Shown here: positions 1 through 12,055 of the stretch, piece by piece
Layout: each line of letters starts with the position of its first letter
Numbering within the stretch: the first letter of the stretch is position 1
DNA from: Mugil cephalus
Taxonomy: Eukaryota; Chordata; Actinopteri; Mugiliformes; Mugilidae
NCBI RefSeq assembly: GCF_022458985.1
Contig: NC_061785.1
Location: forward strand, 7,058,204-7,122,203
Reading direction: 5' to 3'
Length of the DNA: 64,000 bases
Translations under genes and position numbers: made by a program
The notes under the pieces: model-generated
Seen by the model: only the letters and a program-made list of their open reading frames with translations
Databases searched by the model: none
What the model was told of the DNA's origin: nothing

Positions 1-252
1 GCAACCTTGTTAAAAAGACTATATGGAATTCAACTATACAACAAAGAAGCCGTAGGTTGCATGTCTCTGTGCCCTATGTCTGTGGGGAGCTCCTACTATT
101 TGGTGAAGAGGATAATAGAGAATATCTTGAGTGACAGATTTTTTTCCCCAACAATTAGCCCCATCATTAGTTTTCTTGGGATACACAAACTTATCAACAC
201 AGTAAGCAGCTCTACTGGCAGATTTATTTCTCCTGAACATGTAAGCAAATAC

Positions 253-492
253 ACCAGCTACAACATTAAAACCACTGACAGGAGAACTGAATGACGTTGT
301 TACAATACAATCCTACTTCTGGGAAAAAAAAAAAAAACATGAATGGGATGATCCACAGAGGAATCTTCCCCTCAGCTCATAGGACCCAAAGACCCACACT
401 AAGGACAACCTCAGAATGAGCTGTTTTCGATGCACAAGGGAGGCACAATATGTTATTAATATATGGTCATAATGTTATACCTGATCGGTGTA
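253..492 (+). repeat. Tc1-like MITE copy 1 (internally deleted)
   Basis: It begins with a degenerate form of the family's left end (CAACATTAAAACCACTGACA) and ends with the right end (GGTCATAATGTTATACCTGATC). The middle shares the phrases 'gatgatccacagagg' and 'cataggacccaaagaccc' with the copies at 46699 and 56521. It is about half their length and carries an internal A-run. Confidence 0.75.
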
Positions 493-811
493 TTTCAAAG
501 TTTAACATTCAAGTTATGTATTTTTGACATCCATAGCATTTGATTTATTATTATTATTATTATTATCTGGGATTTACTTGGATCTTACTACTTTCTGCAG
601 CAGCGCTGCCTTTGACACATTTATTCAGGTGGTCTCCCACCTGAGGGAAAAAGAAAGAACAATTGGAAGCTAATTGCTTTTTAATTAACTGGTCCGACAA
701 GGGATTGAACGTGTTACTCCTACAGTGAGTCTACATAGTTTAATTGGCAAGATTATTTCACTTTTTATTTCCTCTAATACCTGGATTCACCCCATCAGAC
801 ACTGGAAGGTT

Positions 812-893
812 GAATCAAATCAAATCAAATCAAATCAACTTTATTTATATAGCACCTTTCATACAAATGAATTGCAACCCAAGGTGCTTTAAG
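812..893. repeat. Fish interspersed repeat tail (ATTTATATAGC type)
   Basis: A short (CAAAT)n run is followed by CTTTATTTATATAGCACC and 'caacccaaggtgctttaa'. This is a very common 3' tail of fish interspersed repeats. A related tail occurs at 31164-31240. Confidence 0.6.
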
Positions 894-1046
894 CATCGAA
901 CAAACAAATACAAATCAAGCCCGCAGAAACCAGGGATATAAAGATCATGAGTGAATGAATGAAGCCTACAATGCAGTCTGATGGTAAAGTTTGAATTAGG
1001 AGGTTTACTTTCTAACTGCCTTCTGCCTCTTTACTTGTTCCCTCAG

Positions 1047-4000
1047 GATGGAGGTGGGAAGTACAAGGGTAAACATCAAGTCTTGACCTCCACAGCCACC
1101 ATAACAGTCAACGTCATGGACTCCCAAGACATGCCTCCATCCTTTGTAGGAACACCCTATTTTGGCTACGTCTACGAAGTCTCGGTTCCCGTAAGTCTCG
1201 TTCTCGACAAGCTGTTGCTGCTTTTGTTAACGTGTTTTTAAATAAGATGTTTCTGTACTTATCTTCCAGGGTTCTGAGATATTCACAGTCTATGCCAAAG
1301 ATGGCGATCAAGGCAATCCTAACCCGATACATTATTCCATCATGAACGGTAAGAAGTGAGCTGAGCTGCTTGTTGTTAATTAAGATTTATAACCTTGTTT
1401 AGTCTATTTCCGTCTCCCAACACATCTGAAACATTTCTGTCTTTGCCTTTCAGGTAGCGACGGCGTCTTCGACATAAATAGCACCAGTGGATGCATCACC
1501 CTGACAACATTTCCCTCTCTTCTGAAAAATGAGTTGTATGAAATAAAAGTCAAGGTAATCATCTTGTTTCTGCCTCTTACTCTTCCTTACCTCTTGTAAA
1601 TGTGTTATGTTACTGAAGGCGATAATTAATAAGTGTCATTTTAAAACCCAGGCATCTGAGGTGGGACCAAGCAGTCAGCTGCAGGACTACGACGTTACCA
1701 CGGTGACGGTCCGGGTGGTGGATCTCAACAACCACCCCCCTACTTTTTATGGAGAAAACGGGCCACAGAGCAAGTTTGAGGTCACGATGTACGAGCATCC
1801 ACCTGCAGGGGAGATCCTGAGAGGCTTTAAGATCACGGTCAATGACTCCGATCAGGTGATTTATTCCCAGATTTCTCTTGTGTCATTGATTCTTTGCTTA
1901 TCACACACTCATCAGGATTCATTGATTGCGTTTCCCTTTGAGCGCATTGCATAAATATCTACTAACCGAGCTAACAGGCTATGCAACAACAATTAAGAAA
2001 AGAGAAAAAAAAGCCAAATCTGCTTCTTAATTCAAGGTAAAACTTAACATTCTGCTGTTTGTTTCTCAGGGAGCCAATGCTAAATTCAAACTGAGACTTG
2101 TTGGGCCGAGCCGAGTGCTTCGAGTGGTTCCCCAAACGGTCCTGAATGAGGCCCAGGTGACCATCATTGTAGAAGACACATCTGGCATCGACTACGAAAA
2201 GGGACCAACGCTCTCTTTTAAGGTTAGACTTCATATTCGTAGGCTATAATACAATCCATTGTAACTGATTATAAAGCGTCCTATTTAATTCCTTCTCGAA
2301 CTCGCACTTTAATACAGTGTCATTTTTTTTTACTGTTTGTTTTGGTGATTGTGCTTGTTTGAGACAAATAAAAATCAAATCATATTTATTTAATATAGTA
2401 TACCGCTTTTATATAAAAAATCAAAAATCAGATTGCCTTATGCTGTGAATTGAATGTCTTTTCTGTCATTGTGCACAGTACAACGAACTTATTGACATCA
2501 ATTTAAAATAAAAGTTAAAAAAAGATAGATATATATATATAATAAATACTGTCAAAATTAATTGGGTTATTAACAAGCTAATTTCTAAAAAAGGTGACAT
2601 TGCCATCACCTTGTTGTTGTTGTGAGGAAACGTTGTGAGGAACTGTTAAACTGAACTGGATAAATTAAATTCCTGCATTTAATGATACATATTTACTACT
2701 TTCTCATGTAATAACTCAAAAATTTTCAAGAATAGTTGGATTTTGAGGTTAACCAATAAGTATGTTGATATTAAATCAAGACAGTTGAGCAATTTCATTA
2801 AAGGCAAAGTCTAATCACATGCTAATATGACCTTAAAACAATGAATTATGAGTAAATTAATGACTAAGCATTCCCTCACTATTTGAATAACTTTCCACGT
2901 GTCTCTCTTTGTTCAGCTACTCGCGGTGGAGATCGACACCCCCGAGCGGTTCAGCGCGACGGCCGACATCGTGATCAACCTGCTGGACACCAACGACAAC
3001 GTCCCCAAATTCACGGCCGAGTACTACATCGCCAGGGTCCCCGAGAACTCTCCGGGAGGCTCCAGCGTCGTGTCTGTGACGGTGAGTCAATCTCGATTAA
3101 ACTGAGCCTTAACCCGAAAGCAAAGTGATTACATAATCCATCAATCCTCTGATAAATGCATATTACTCAGGGGAGGTTTATTGGACGAAAGCAGGTTGGT
3201 GCCAGACGGAAAGAGCTTAGGGCTCACTCGCTTTTGTTGTGGCTGTTCCTGAGTCACATTCTGGCATATGCTCGGATTATTAATAGAAATATTGACACAT
3301 TTGTCTCTTACCTTCCATAATACTATGTGCAACCTGCAACCAGACTGTTCTAGTCTGTTCTGTTGCGTAGTAAATAGATCCACTCCACACAGTGAAAGGC
3401 TCTTAAGACCACTTAAGATCCTGTTTAACCCCCTCCCCAATCTAACTAATTTACCAGCTAGGTCAAAAATATTGTTTATTTGTTGGACAGTATGTGCTGT
3501 AAGCATTTATATTATCTGTTCTAATTTTCTCCTGCAGGCAAATGATCCAGATTCAGGCGCTTGGGGTGAAGTCAAATACACGATTTATGGATCTGGATCA
3601 GATTTGTAAGTAGAAACCTTTCAATCCTGCCAGTTTAGATTCAGCCCGATCCGATATTTAACTATTTAATTCCCAGAAAACAGGCTAAAAGAACACCAGC
3701 CTCCACCCATGTTTGAGTCTTTGATGGAAGCATGAAACCAGTTTGATTGGCCCCTCTGCTGCACAAACAGCTCACTCTAAAATGGCTGCGAGTTGCTGGC
3801 TAATCTCCTAATTGGATTGGAGGGTTAAAAATAGACAGCCTGGCCCGTCTCACATAGGCAGAGCCAATTAACATGCAATGTGACAGCTGGAGCTACAGGA
3901 ACGGCAGCTTTGAAAAGCAAGGCAGCATGCGTTGAAGGAAAAGTGAGAATTTATGCTCGTCTGCAGGCGGCGACCTGAGTTAATTGTGCGAAAGTTATCA

Positions 4001-7000
4001 GTTTCAAGGCAACTTGTGAATTTTCACAGTGGAAAACAAGACAGAAATGTCTGCTGAGTAAAAAGGCAGCGTGCCCACGGCTGAACTACAAAGTACTGAG
4101 ATAGCACTTGAATGAGTGCTTTAAATCTCATACTTACCATAAATCATGGTATCATAATGTGTTAAAGTTAGCTATTAAAAAATAACGCGGTGGTAACGCA
4201 CAATTAGTAAAGATTGGAGCGATCTATTACGTGGTACGGGGGTGTACAAAACATGCTAAAATTCATCAGTAAGACCAGCAGGGTAATGGGCAATTATCTT
4301 AACCTCCTGAGACCCTGCGTCCTCATATGGGGACATTAACTTATAGGTTTGTTTCTGCTTCATTTAAACCTGTTGTCCTCATTAGTGGACACTTTAATCT
4401 GCTATCTAGTGGTAGCGAAGGGTCAACACACGGTAAAAACATGACAGCAAGCAGATTCATTTCATAGACGATGGCAGGACAAAAGTGGACGAGGATCAAA
4501 ACCCCATCAAATTCTATGGTTAAAACTTATTTATTTATGCTTATTAACATTTCTAGTTTGATATGACGCGCAAATTTAACAAATTTTATCAATGAGCTAC
4601 AACGTCGCTAATTAGCAAGTTTTTTGGATAAATAATCCCAGTGTCCACATATGAGGACATAGCTTCTGTCAAAAACTACTACTTCCTGATGAAAGACGAT
4701 GCTTAGTTTTTATACTGATCCCAAATACTTTGTATACCAAACAAGAGCTCAGGTCTCAGGATGTTAAATTAAGTTAAATTTTGCCATGGAGAATTACAAT
4801 AAAGTTTGCCAGTGATGACATGTCTAGAAGAATTTGGAAAAATGCCACAGGAAATAAAACAAACAGAACCTAATGAAAAACGTTTTTTTTTTCCCTCAAT
4901 TAAAAAGGGAACTATGTAAAAAACTGAAATAAGTGTCATTAAGTCAGTCCAGGTATGGCCGACCCAGACAGGTTTAGCATAAATAAAGAAATGCATATTT
5001 GTTCCTGTTTACTCTTAATATACCTAATTCTAAACTATGTTTTCATTACATATTCCTTCCACTAAAGGCTGTAAACCTGCTTTTTTATTAACCTGTAGTT
5101 TGATTAATGTAGAGATTCACAGGAAGTGAATCGAATACTCATTTGTTTTGTATGTACCTAGTTTGTTGGGACGTCAGTGCTTGTGACTCATACCCACTGT
5201 CTGATCTAAACTGCAGGTTCACTATTCACCCGTCGTCCGGCCTCATCTCCACGCAGCCCTGGACCAGCCTGGACGCAGAGGTCAGGTCCAAATACAACTT
5301 CTACGTCAAGGCTGAGGACTCAGAGGGGAAGTACAGCTTGTCAGAGGTGTTTGTCACCGTCCTTGACATGAACGACCACTATCCGGAGTTTGGTGAAGAG
5401 CTCCTGGAGAAGACCTTGGTTATCGGCACACCTGTCAAAGTTGAGGTACATTATGCTGTATTATATTCCCTTTTGTACTAAACGTCATTTGTTTTTAATG
5501 ATGATTAATGATTTTCTGTTTAATGATGTCATTCTAGTGAAATATTTTCATATATTCTCTTGATTCCAACCTGAATATTCATCTTTTTTTATCGTAAACT
5601 TAATATTTTGTGGGTTTTCTGTAGAAAAAATGTATAGAAAGCAGGATTGATATTCAGCTTGAAAAGTGGTAAACAAATTTAGCATGACAACATCTAATAT
5701 GTTAGTCCAAAAAGATATAAGATTATTCTGTCATGAAAGTAATTGTTGTAGACCTCTACTGTGTGGAAGTCAATGGTTGCCAATTCAAGCTGATTAAGAA
5801 AATGTTTTTATTCAGTTGTCATTATTGTGAAAAAGACAACAAGACTTTCGTCTATAATCTACTCTATTTTCTTTCACTGACATCCAACCTAAAAAAACAA
5901 AACAAAAGAACAAGTGTCTCTGTATCCAAACACTGATATAGCTCATTATTCTGTACCCCCACAGTCATTTAAAAACTATTAAAATACCATCAGTGCGTCA
6001 CACTAGCACACTGGGTGTCATCCCACTAATTTAATATGAAAATATTCGTTTGAACATTGAATTAGAGAAACACAAATTGTCCTGCAGCAGTAAAACTGAC
6101 CAGTGCATCAAATGTGTGGCTGAAAAATAGACAAGACGATTTCTCTTTTGTTTAGTATTTTATTCCAACCACAGCACCAGCTTCTTTTAGGAAACTATAA
6201 TGTAGAAACATGTATTTGTGAGGCATCTTTAAAGGGATTAATTTATGCCAAACATAAGTTAGCGTTAATGTTTGACAAGAGACTCTTGAATTTGCAGGTA
6301 CAAAACTAGTTCACACAGAAATATCACAAATTAAGTAACTCAGTATTAACAGTTTAGCATCCAGGTCAAGGTAGTGTCAAAATGTGCAACTTTTCTTTTT
6401 TACAGGCGGTGGATGAAGATGCAGAGTCTCCAAATAACGTTATCGAGTACTCCATCATGACGGCCGATCCCGACAATGCATTTGACATCAACGCCAAGAC
6501 CGGTGAGATCCAGCTGAAGCCCTACATCAAGTCTATGGAGATCGTGCAGAACATCACAAAGCAGAAGGACTGCCGGTGGTCCCTGGTGGTCCAGGCCAGG
6601 GACAGAGGTTCTCCGTCCTTCAGCACAACGGCCGTGGTCAACATCGACATCACGGAGGCGGTAAGATTTCCACGTGACTCGTGGCAGGCATGCTCGCAGC
6701 GCTTCCTGTTCCAAGCCTGAGCTGTAGATCTAAGCAGTCAGATTTCATGCTACTACTGCATGCAGCCGCTAATGCAGCATCCTAGTTTCAACCACTCACA
6801 TTTCACAGACCTCATCTTCTTTCAAGGATAACGCTGCTAGTTCTGCTAAACAACTAGAAGCCAACAATTAATTTGTCCTAATAACAAAATGTCTGTATTG
6901 CCAAAGCCTGATGAAGCTGATGAAGCTAATCCTCTGCTGGTGCCCAAAAGCTATTAAAGCTGCATTAGTCGTATTTCTGGCCTACTTATTTATTTGTTAC

Positions 7001-9028
7001 GGATATTAAACATGGCTTTTATACATTAAGAGGACACAACATTTGCATTTATTTAGAGCTGGTTATTTCTGGATGTCTAGCTTTGCACAATGCACATGTG
7101 CATTAGCAGAGTTAAAGCTAGTGTATTTTCTTCTCACTTTCTATGTACACCTTCTAGATATCGTCTTTAAATGTTAAATGATACAGTTTTAAAAACCATA
7201 TTGTATAGAAAGATTGCTAAAATCAAACCATATGACTGATCATTAATGCATCGAAAGGGGAATTGCTTGGTCACAGTAGCTCCGTTGCACATAAAAAAAC
7301 CCTATTGAGGACCACAAGTAAAGAGAAAAATAAGTGAAGATAGATTAAAAAAAGACGCTCACTCAGAGAACCGGGGTTACAGTCATAACCTCGAGCTTGA
7401 TATGGTTTTAATAGAATAAACTTTCTAGCTGCGGCCACACAGAATGAATTCATACTTATTCTCATCTCTTTCTCAGATTTATAATCTAAACTATACATGA
7501 ACTGCAGCATTGTCCTCTAAAGGTTTTAGTCGTTTACTTTCTGTTTTTCACTGTGCATTCATACTTTCATTCTCCATGATGACTCAGTGTTTCTGGTTCT
7601 GTTTCTGTGTTGTGATCGTGCTTTTCAGATCAAAGGCCGAGTTGTTTCATACTTCACGGGCCTCAGCAAGCGTCCGCTGACTGTTTTTGGAATTTTTTTC
7701 AGCATTGTCACGTCCCTCATTTTGCTAACCATCTGCATATCCACGATCCTGTACTGTAACGCGGTGAAAAAGTCCCGAATCAACCCCGAGAGTAACTATA
7801 TTAAAGTGGTCCGCAGAGTCAAGTGAGGGGTGATGGATGCCACTCTGATATTCACTGGAAACCCTTAAAAAGATGTTTACTGGCTGGCTAGTCTGTAAAA
7901 GAGTATTGGAGCACATTTACAGGAATACATTTATTTTATTTTAATCTATTTTTTTGATTGGCAAATATATATAAATGCATTGACTTTTTAATAATGCAGC
8001 TTTCATTTTGCCGTAATGTAAATATGTCTGTAACAAATCTTTATCTAGGGCATGACTCAGACTGTTTGGCTTCCAGATGAGCTCAGATGAAGCCTTTTAC
8101 TTGAGATTTAAATCTTGATTTGCTCACTTCATTTATTTTTATTTTTTCTTTTCACACGCCGACACAGTTTTGGTCTCACAATCCGTCATACTTGTCGTTG
8201 AGCCCTCGCTCTGCACATCAGTCAAAGAGAAATCCTACTGCAGCGCACTGCCAGACGCATTCCCAACAACTAGCTCATAGCTTTGCATCAGCAGTCCCGT
8301 ACTGTAGCAGAAAGTGAGAGAGTGATGACTGTGTGTGACTGTGAGAGTGATATATTGTTGGTAGACACGTTGTCTGGGCCTCCTCTGTCAGTGCTTTGCT
8401 CCTCCATCGCTCATGCTTTCATGCTTTTGGACCAATGTTGCGTGAAAGACTTCACTGCTGTATTTGTGCTCTTTTACAGACTCCTCTCAAGGGGCCTATG
8501 GCGGCCTTTTTAATGAAAAGTAGGGACAACCCTTTGAAAGCTCTAGTCATGGTCACTGTTATCATTAGTCTATTGGTAGGAGTGACTGTCTTGATCTCTA
8601 CGGCTTTGTACATGCGCAACTCAAAGTCCAACAGGATCATGCCGGCGCGTCGCATCATCAAGAGGCGACCCAGGGACCAGCAGCACTGGACCTCCAAGAT
8701 GCCGACCATCAAATTCACCAGCCCCGCAGACAAGTTCCTGATCAGGAACGGGGAGGGCAGCCCCCAGCGGGGCGGGAGCAGCGGCCCCCGGCAAAAGCCC
8801 CCACCTCCCGCCGCTCCTTGTCTGCCACCTCCGCCTCCTTCTTCTAGCGCGCGGCCCAGCGAGAGGCCGCGGGCAGTCCCCACGATATCCGGCGCGCTGG
8901 CCTCCAGGGGTTCCAAGAAAGCGAAATCCACCCGCCGCAAAGAGGGAAACATGAGCTCCGCTTTAGTGTCGGAGCTGAAGATGAAGCTGGAGCAGAAGAT
9001 TAACGAGAACAACCAAGGTTATTATTGA
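1047..9028 (+). CDS. cdhr1: Cadherin-related family member 1 (photoreceptor cadherin), 3' part of gene
   Basis: CDHR1 is a single-pass cadherin at the base of photoreceptor outer segments, where new discs form; human mutations cause cone-rod dystrophy (family knowledge). Exons placed by splice sites and frame: 1047-1190, 1270-1348, 1454-1554, 1652-1855, 2070-2222, 2917-3081, 3538-3605, 5217-5445, 6406-6660, then either 7629-7826 or 8480-9028. The first nine encode 466 codons with no frame break. Cadherin calcium motifs are visible in order: DSQDMPP, AKDGDQG, DLNNHPP, VNDSDQ, DTNDNVP, ANDPDSG, DMNDHYP, AVDEDAE and RDRGSP. Human CDHR1 is about 860 aa, so roughly the first 210 residues (signal peptide and first cadherin repeats) lie upstream of the window. 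The neighbours lrit2, lrit1 and rgr match the conserved order. It could only be confused with another cadherin-related protein; context and tail favour cdhr1. Confidence 0.93.
4303..4763. mobile_element. piggyBac-type MITE with TTAA target duplications
   Basis: The element starts CCTCCTGAGACC and ends GGTCTCAGGATG, terminal inverted repeats that match at 11 of 12 positions. It is flanked by TTAA on both sides (4299-4302 and 4764-4767), the target duplication typical of the piggyBac superfamily. It is about 461 bp with no transposase frame, so it is non-autonomous. It lies in the 1.6 kb cdhr1 intron between the exons ending 3605 and starting 5217. Confidence 0.82.
7629..7826 (+). CDS. cdhr1: cdhr1 alternative terminal exon A (membrane segment, short tail)
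   Basis: After the acceptor 'gtgcttttcag' the exon stays in phase 0 with the exon ending at 6660. It encodes 65 residues and a TGA stop. A hydrophobic span ([20 protein letters not shown]) is followed by a basic cytoplasmic tail of about 30 residues ending KVVRRVK. It aligns with the start of the downstream terminal exon: IKG/LKG, RPL/NPL, ISTILY/ISTALY and KSRINP/KSNRIMP. No canonical AATAAA is seen between 7827 and 8470, only variant hexamers such as AATATA near 7965, so its 3' end is unresolved. Confidence 0.8.
   Translation: MKGRVVSYFTGLSKRPLTVFGIFFSIVTSLILLTICISTILYCNAVKKSRINPESNYIKVVRRVK
8480..9028 (+). CDS. cdhr1: cdhr1 terminal exon B (membrane segment, long proline-rich tail)
   Basis: After the acceptor 'gctcttttacag' the exon is in phase 0, so it can replace exon A. 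It encodes 182 residues: a juxtamembrane [12 protein letters not shown], a membrane span ([19 protein letters not shown]), a basic stretch ([11 protein letters not shown]), a proline-rich region with PPPP runs (about residues 90-130 of the exon), and a charged C-terminus rich in Lys and Glu that ends NNQGYY. This resembles the long CDHR1 tail and is probably the main isoform. The 3' UTR runs to the signal at 10036. Confidence 0.88.
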   Translation, partial: TPLKGPMAAFLMKSRDNPLKALVMVTVIISLLVGVTVLISTALYMRNSKSNRIMPARRIIKRRPRDQQHWTSKMPTIKFTSPADKFLIRNGEGSPQRGGSSGPRQKPPPPAAPCLPPPPPSSSARPSERPRAVPTISGALASRGSKKAKSTRRKEGNMSSALVSELKMKLEQKINENNQGYY

Positions 9029-10035
9029 CGGGTTCATTCTTTGACAGTGCTCCTCTCACCTGAGCTCCATGTGATGATCTGGTAGGTTGGGCCTACCCGT
9101 TAGATTATTCATGAGGGAAGATTTGCAGATATTTATGTCTTAAGATGTTAAAGAAATGGGCTGTGCTGGATCCTCGGCTGACCTGTGAGCAGAAGAAGGG
9201 ATTGCGTCGGCAGGTTTTAGATAAATCACCACACTGCCACCTCGAGGAGGATTACGTCATCTTAACCATAAGAAGCACCACTGTAAATTGCCCAGGGAGA
9301 GGATTAATAAGACTTAATGTGTATACATAAGTTGCGTAACTTCTTCAAAAGAGTCATGAGAAGTGGGTTTTCGGCACAGAAATAGGATTTTCTTTTTTTT
9401 TTCTTTTTTTTACAAAGCGAATCCTAAAAATAAAATCATGCAGCTGAATGACACGGTATGAAGTGCTAAAGGACCTGTGTGTTAATATTTTTACTGTGCT
9501 ACATCAGCCGCTCGAAAAGCTGAGGCGTCACTCTTTTGTATGATTACAATGTGCCACTGTAGGTTTTCACAGTAACATGAGCTTGCTTGTACTTAACTTG
9601 AGTGAGTAAAGATAGAAAGTTGCTTTTGTATAAATGTACATGGGTCTGTTTTCAGTGTACAGCGTTACTTCAGTTATTCAGACAAGATTCCCAGTTGTAT
9701 ATTGCAGCAGTAAAATATAATAAACCATCTAACTCCACTAGCGGGCAAAAAATTAGTTGTGTACACTCGAGCCCAGATCTATAACCTGCTTGGACGTTTC
9801 CGTTATAGATATTTAAATGTAGAGTCCACGCGTTGTTCCATGTTTCTCTTCAATGCCTTCATATGTGGGCAAACAAAATGTCATGGTTGTAATAAATATC
9901 TTGTATCTGACTATATCTTAACTGATAACTATTTTAAATAAGTTGAGGAAAACTGTATATCTTAAATATAAATTACACTTGCCTGGTCCTTCAAAGTAAC
10001 ATATTTGTACTGTCTTTGTACTGTCTTTGATTTTG

Positions 10036-10041
10036 AATAAA
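10036..10041 (+). terminator. Poly(A) signal of cdhr1
   Basis: AATAAA lies about 1.0 kb after the stop of terminal exon B and is followed by 'ggtctgtgctcc'. It is the best placed canonical hexamer for the long transcript. Confidence 0.65.
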
Positions 10042-10059
10042 TATTTGAAAATAGTTTGG

Positions 10060-11930
10060 TCTGTGCTCCATTTTATCCAGAGATTACCATTTTATTTATT
10101 TCCATTTGTTTTAGTGTAATTTAATTAATGATGATATTTTTTATTATACGGCTCCACTGCTGGTGGCAGCCATCTTGACTTTGCCACCACTTCCATCTAC
10201 TGCTACTTTATTTATGCAAAACTTTAAGGCTTAACACACTTTTTAGTTTTAATAAAACTGGATGGAGGAAGTAACTATGCAACCAAAAAAATCATTTTTT
10301 TTGTATCAGGCTTTGAGCTTGTTTACTTGCGCTGTAGAGTAGGATATTATAACATGGGAAGATTGACTTGCTTTTGTACGAAACAGCACTAAGGCAAAAA
10401 TGAGAGGGGGCAGATTTTTTTTTTTTCGTCATGTACTTAGAGAAAAAAGACAAAATGTTGAGAAAAAAAGACGAAATACAAAGCAGTGGTACCATCTGTA
10501 CTTGTGGGGAACGTGAGGTCTTTGGCAGGAAAGATGGACGAACTGTGTGTGCTTGTTGGGATCCAGAGGGAAGGTGCCATGAGCAGTATTTGTATTTTCC
10601 GGGGAGACCTGACTGCATGTGGACTCTATGGGTGAATAGGGTCACACATAATAAACAGTTTTTGGTTTATCTGTTAAAAACAACTGCAACGAAGAAAAGA
10701 AAAACATAATAAGACGCAATATCTGCTGAAGTGGGACACATGTGCGGACACAGCGAGCTTACAGCTGTCATTAAATGGAAATATCATGTTCTGCCAATCA
10801 GGATTCAGATGGAAAATCACTTTAATCTGCTTACCAGTGTATGTATAAATGCACGGGAAAAAACTCTCCTTATGTAACAAATCCTCTGAGTGATTGTGCT
10901 AAAAAATGTCTCAGCATTCATCTTTGACTCCCCTTTAATCCACGTCTATTCTCTCCATCACAAGACAGAAAATCAGAAAGCTGCAGAAAGCAAACAATAA
11001 AAAATAAACATGTTTTTTTTTTAGCCAAGCGATTACAATTTGCTCTTGTAATGATAACATAGAAATATATACAACACTGTATAAGAACTTAATTCATATA
11101 TATATATACTGTATATATTTCACATTTAGCAACCAGTATCAAAACACTGAGAAAAAGAGTCTTAAAGAACAGATAATAACAAACTCTCCCTATGATAAGG
11201 AAGAAAGGCATCTCCATTTTGAGCTGATAGCTTGAGATATGTATTTACGCTCGCAGCCCCAGTTTGTGCGATTTCACCCATGGGAACAAACCTTCCTCAG
11301 ACGGCAGCAGGAAATAAAACAAAAAACAAAAAAACATCTAAAATATAGTAAACTTTCATGTATCTTTAAAATATATAGAATCTTTCTAATACTTTTTAAT
11401 GTGTTTGAAACCAAATTAACACATCAACATATTTCCTGTGTAAGATATGTCACACACAGTATGTTTTTGTTGTGTGAGGTCCTTAGACGGTGTATTATAT
11501 ATGATGTACTGCTGTGGACAGGGTCAACAGCACACATACGTGGCCAATAAAACTGCTTCTGATTCCAAATAACAGCTTTTGTCAATAGAGTCTGGTGGCT
11601 TTAAAGAGCGCAGTGCACTGGCTTCAGTTAGAAAACACTATCTTAATGTAAGCTAAATATGAATAATATTCTAAGTGTATTGCATAACCCTTAAACTGAG
11701 ATTACATATATTTTCGGGCCTCGCTTTCGGTGGTATTTTCAGTTGCTAAAATGCATATTGCTGCCGACCCTGTCCAAGGTAATACACTGACTTTGCATAA
11801 GAACATCATACATTCAATCCCCTCTATTTTGTGGCACACTATATTGTTTAATGGATTGCGGATATAACCTTGTAGCTTCACTTAAAGGATCTTCTTGGAT
11901 ATTTTTTCAAAGATCACATATTTATTTTTA
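10060..11930. other. Convergent intergenic region, cdhr1 3' end to lrit2 3' end
   Basis: The two genes face each other tail to tail. The stretch is AT-rich, with T-runs and A-runs near 10420 and 11010 and a TA microsatellite at 11097-11117. I see no exon and no known repeat family. Confidence 0.5.
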
Positions 11931-11936
11931 CTGTGA
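11931..11936 (-). terminator. Candidate poly(A) signal of lrit2
   Basis: TTTATT on the + strand reads AATAAA for the - strand gene, about 120 bp past the lrit2 stop. Confidence 0.45.
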
Positions 11937-12055
11937 AAACGAGGCGTAACTCCTGTAATGTAAATGTGAATCCATGAAAGGCACAAACTGGAGCGTCACT
12001 AATAACTGCCATTTACATACATGCACACATGACCCTGCGATTCTAGACTTCAAGC

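Larger units (their letters stand above)
1..1046. other. cdhr1 intron (5' part of the gene is outside the window)
   Basis: No cadherin-like exon is visible before the acceptor that opens at 1047. The stretch holds a degenerate Tc1-like repeat (253-492), a short TTA repeat near 548-567 and a fish repeat tail (812-893). The open frames here are short and show no family resemblance, so I read it as intron. Confidence 0.7.

Noticed and set aside
8452-9012. 186 aa open frame antisense to cdhr1 terminal exon B
   Set aside because: It mirrors the GC-rich, proline-coding tail on the opposite strand and has no domain or splice context.
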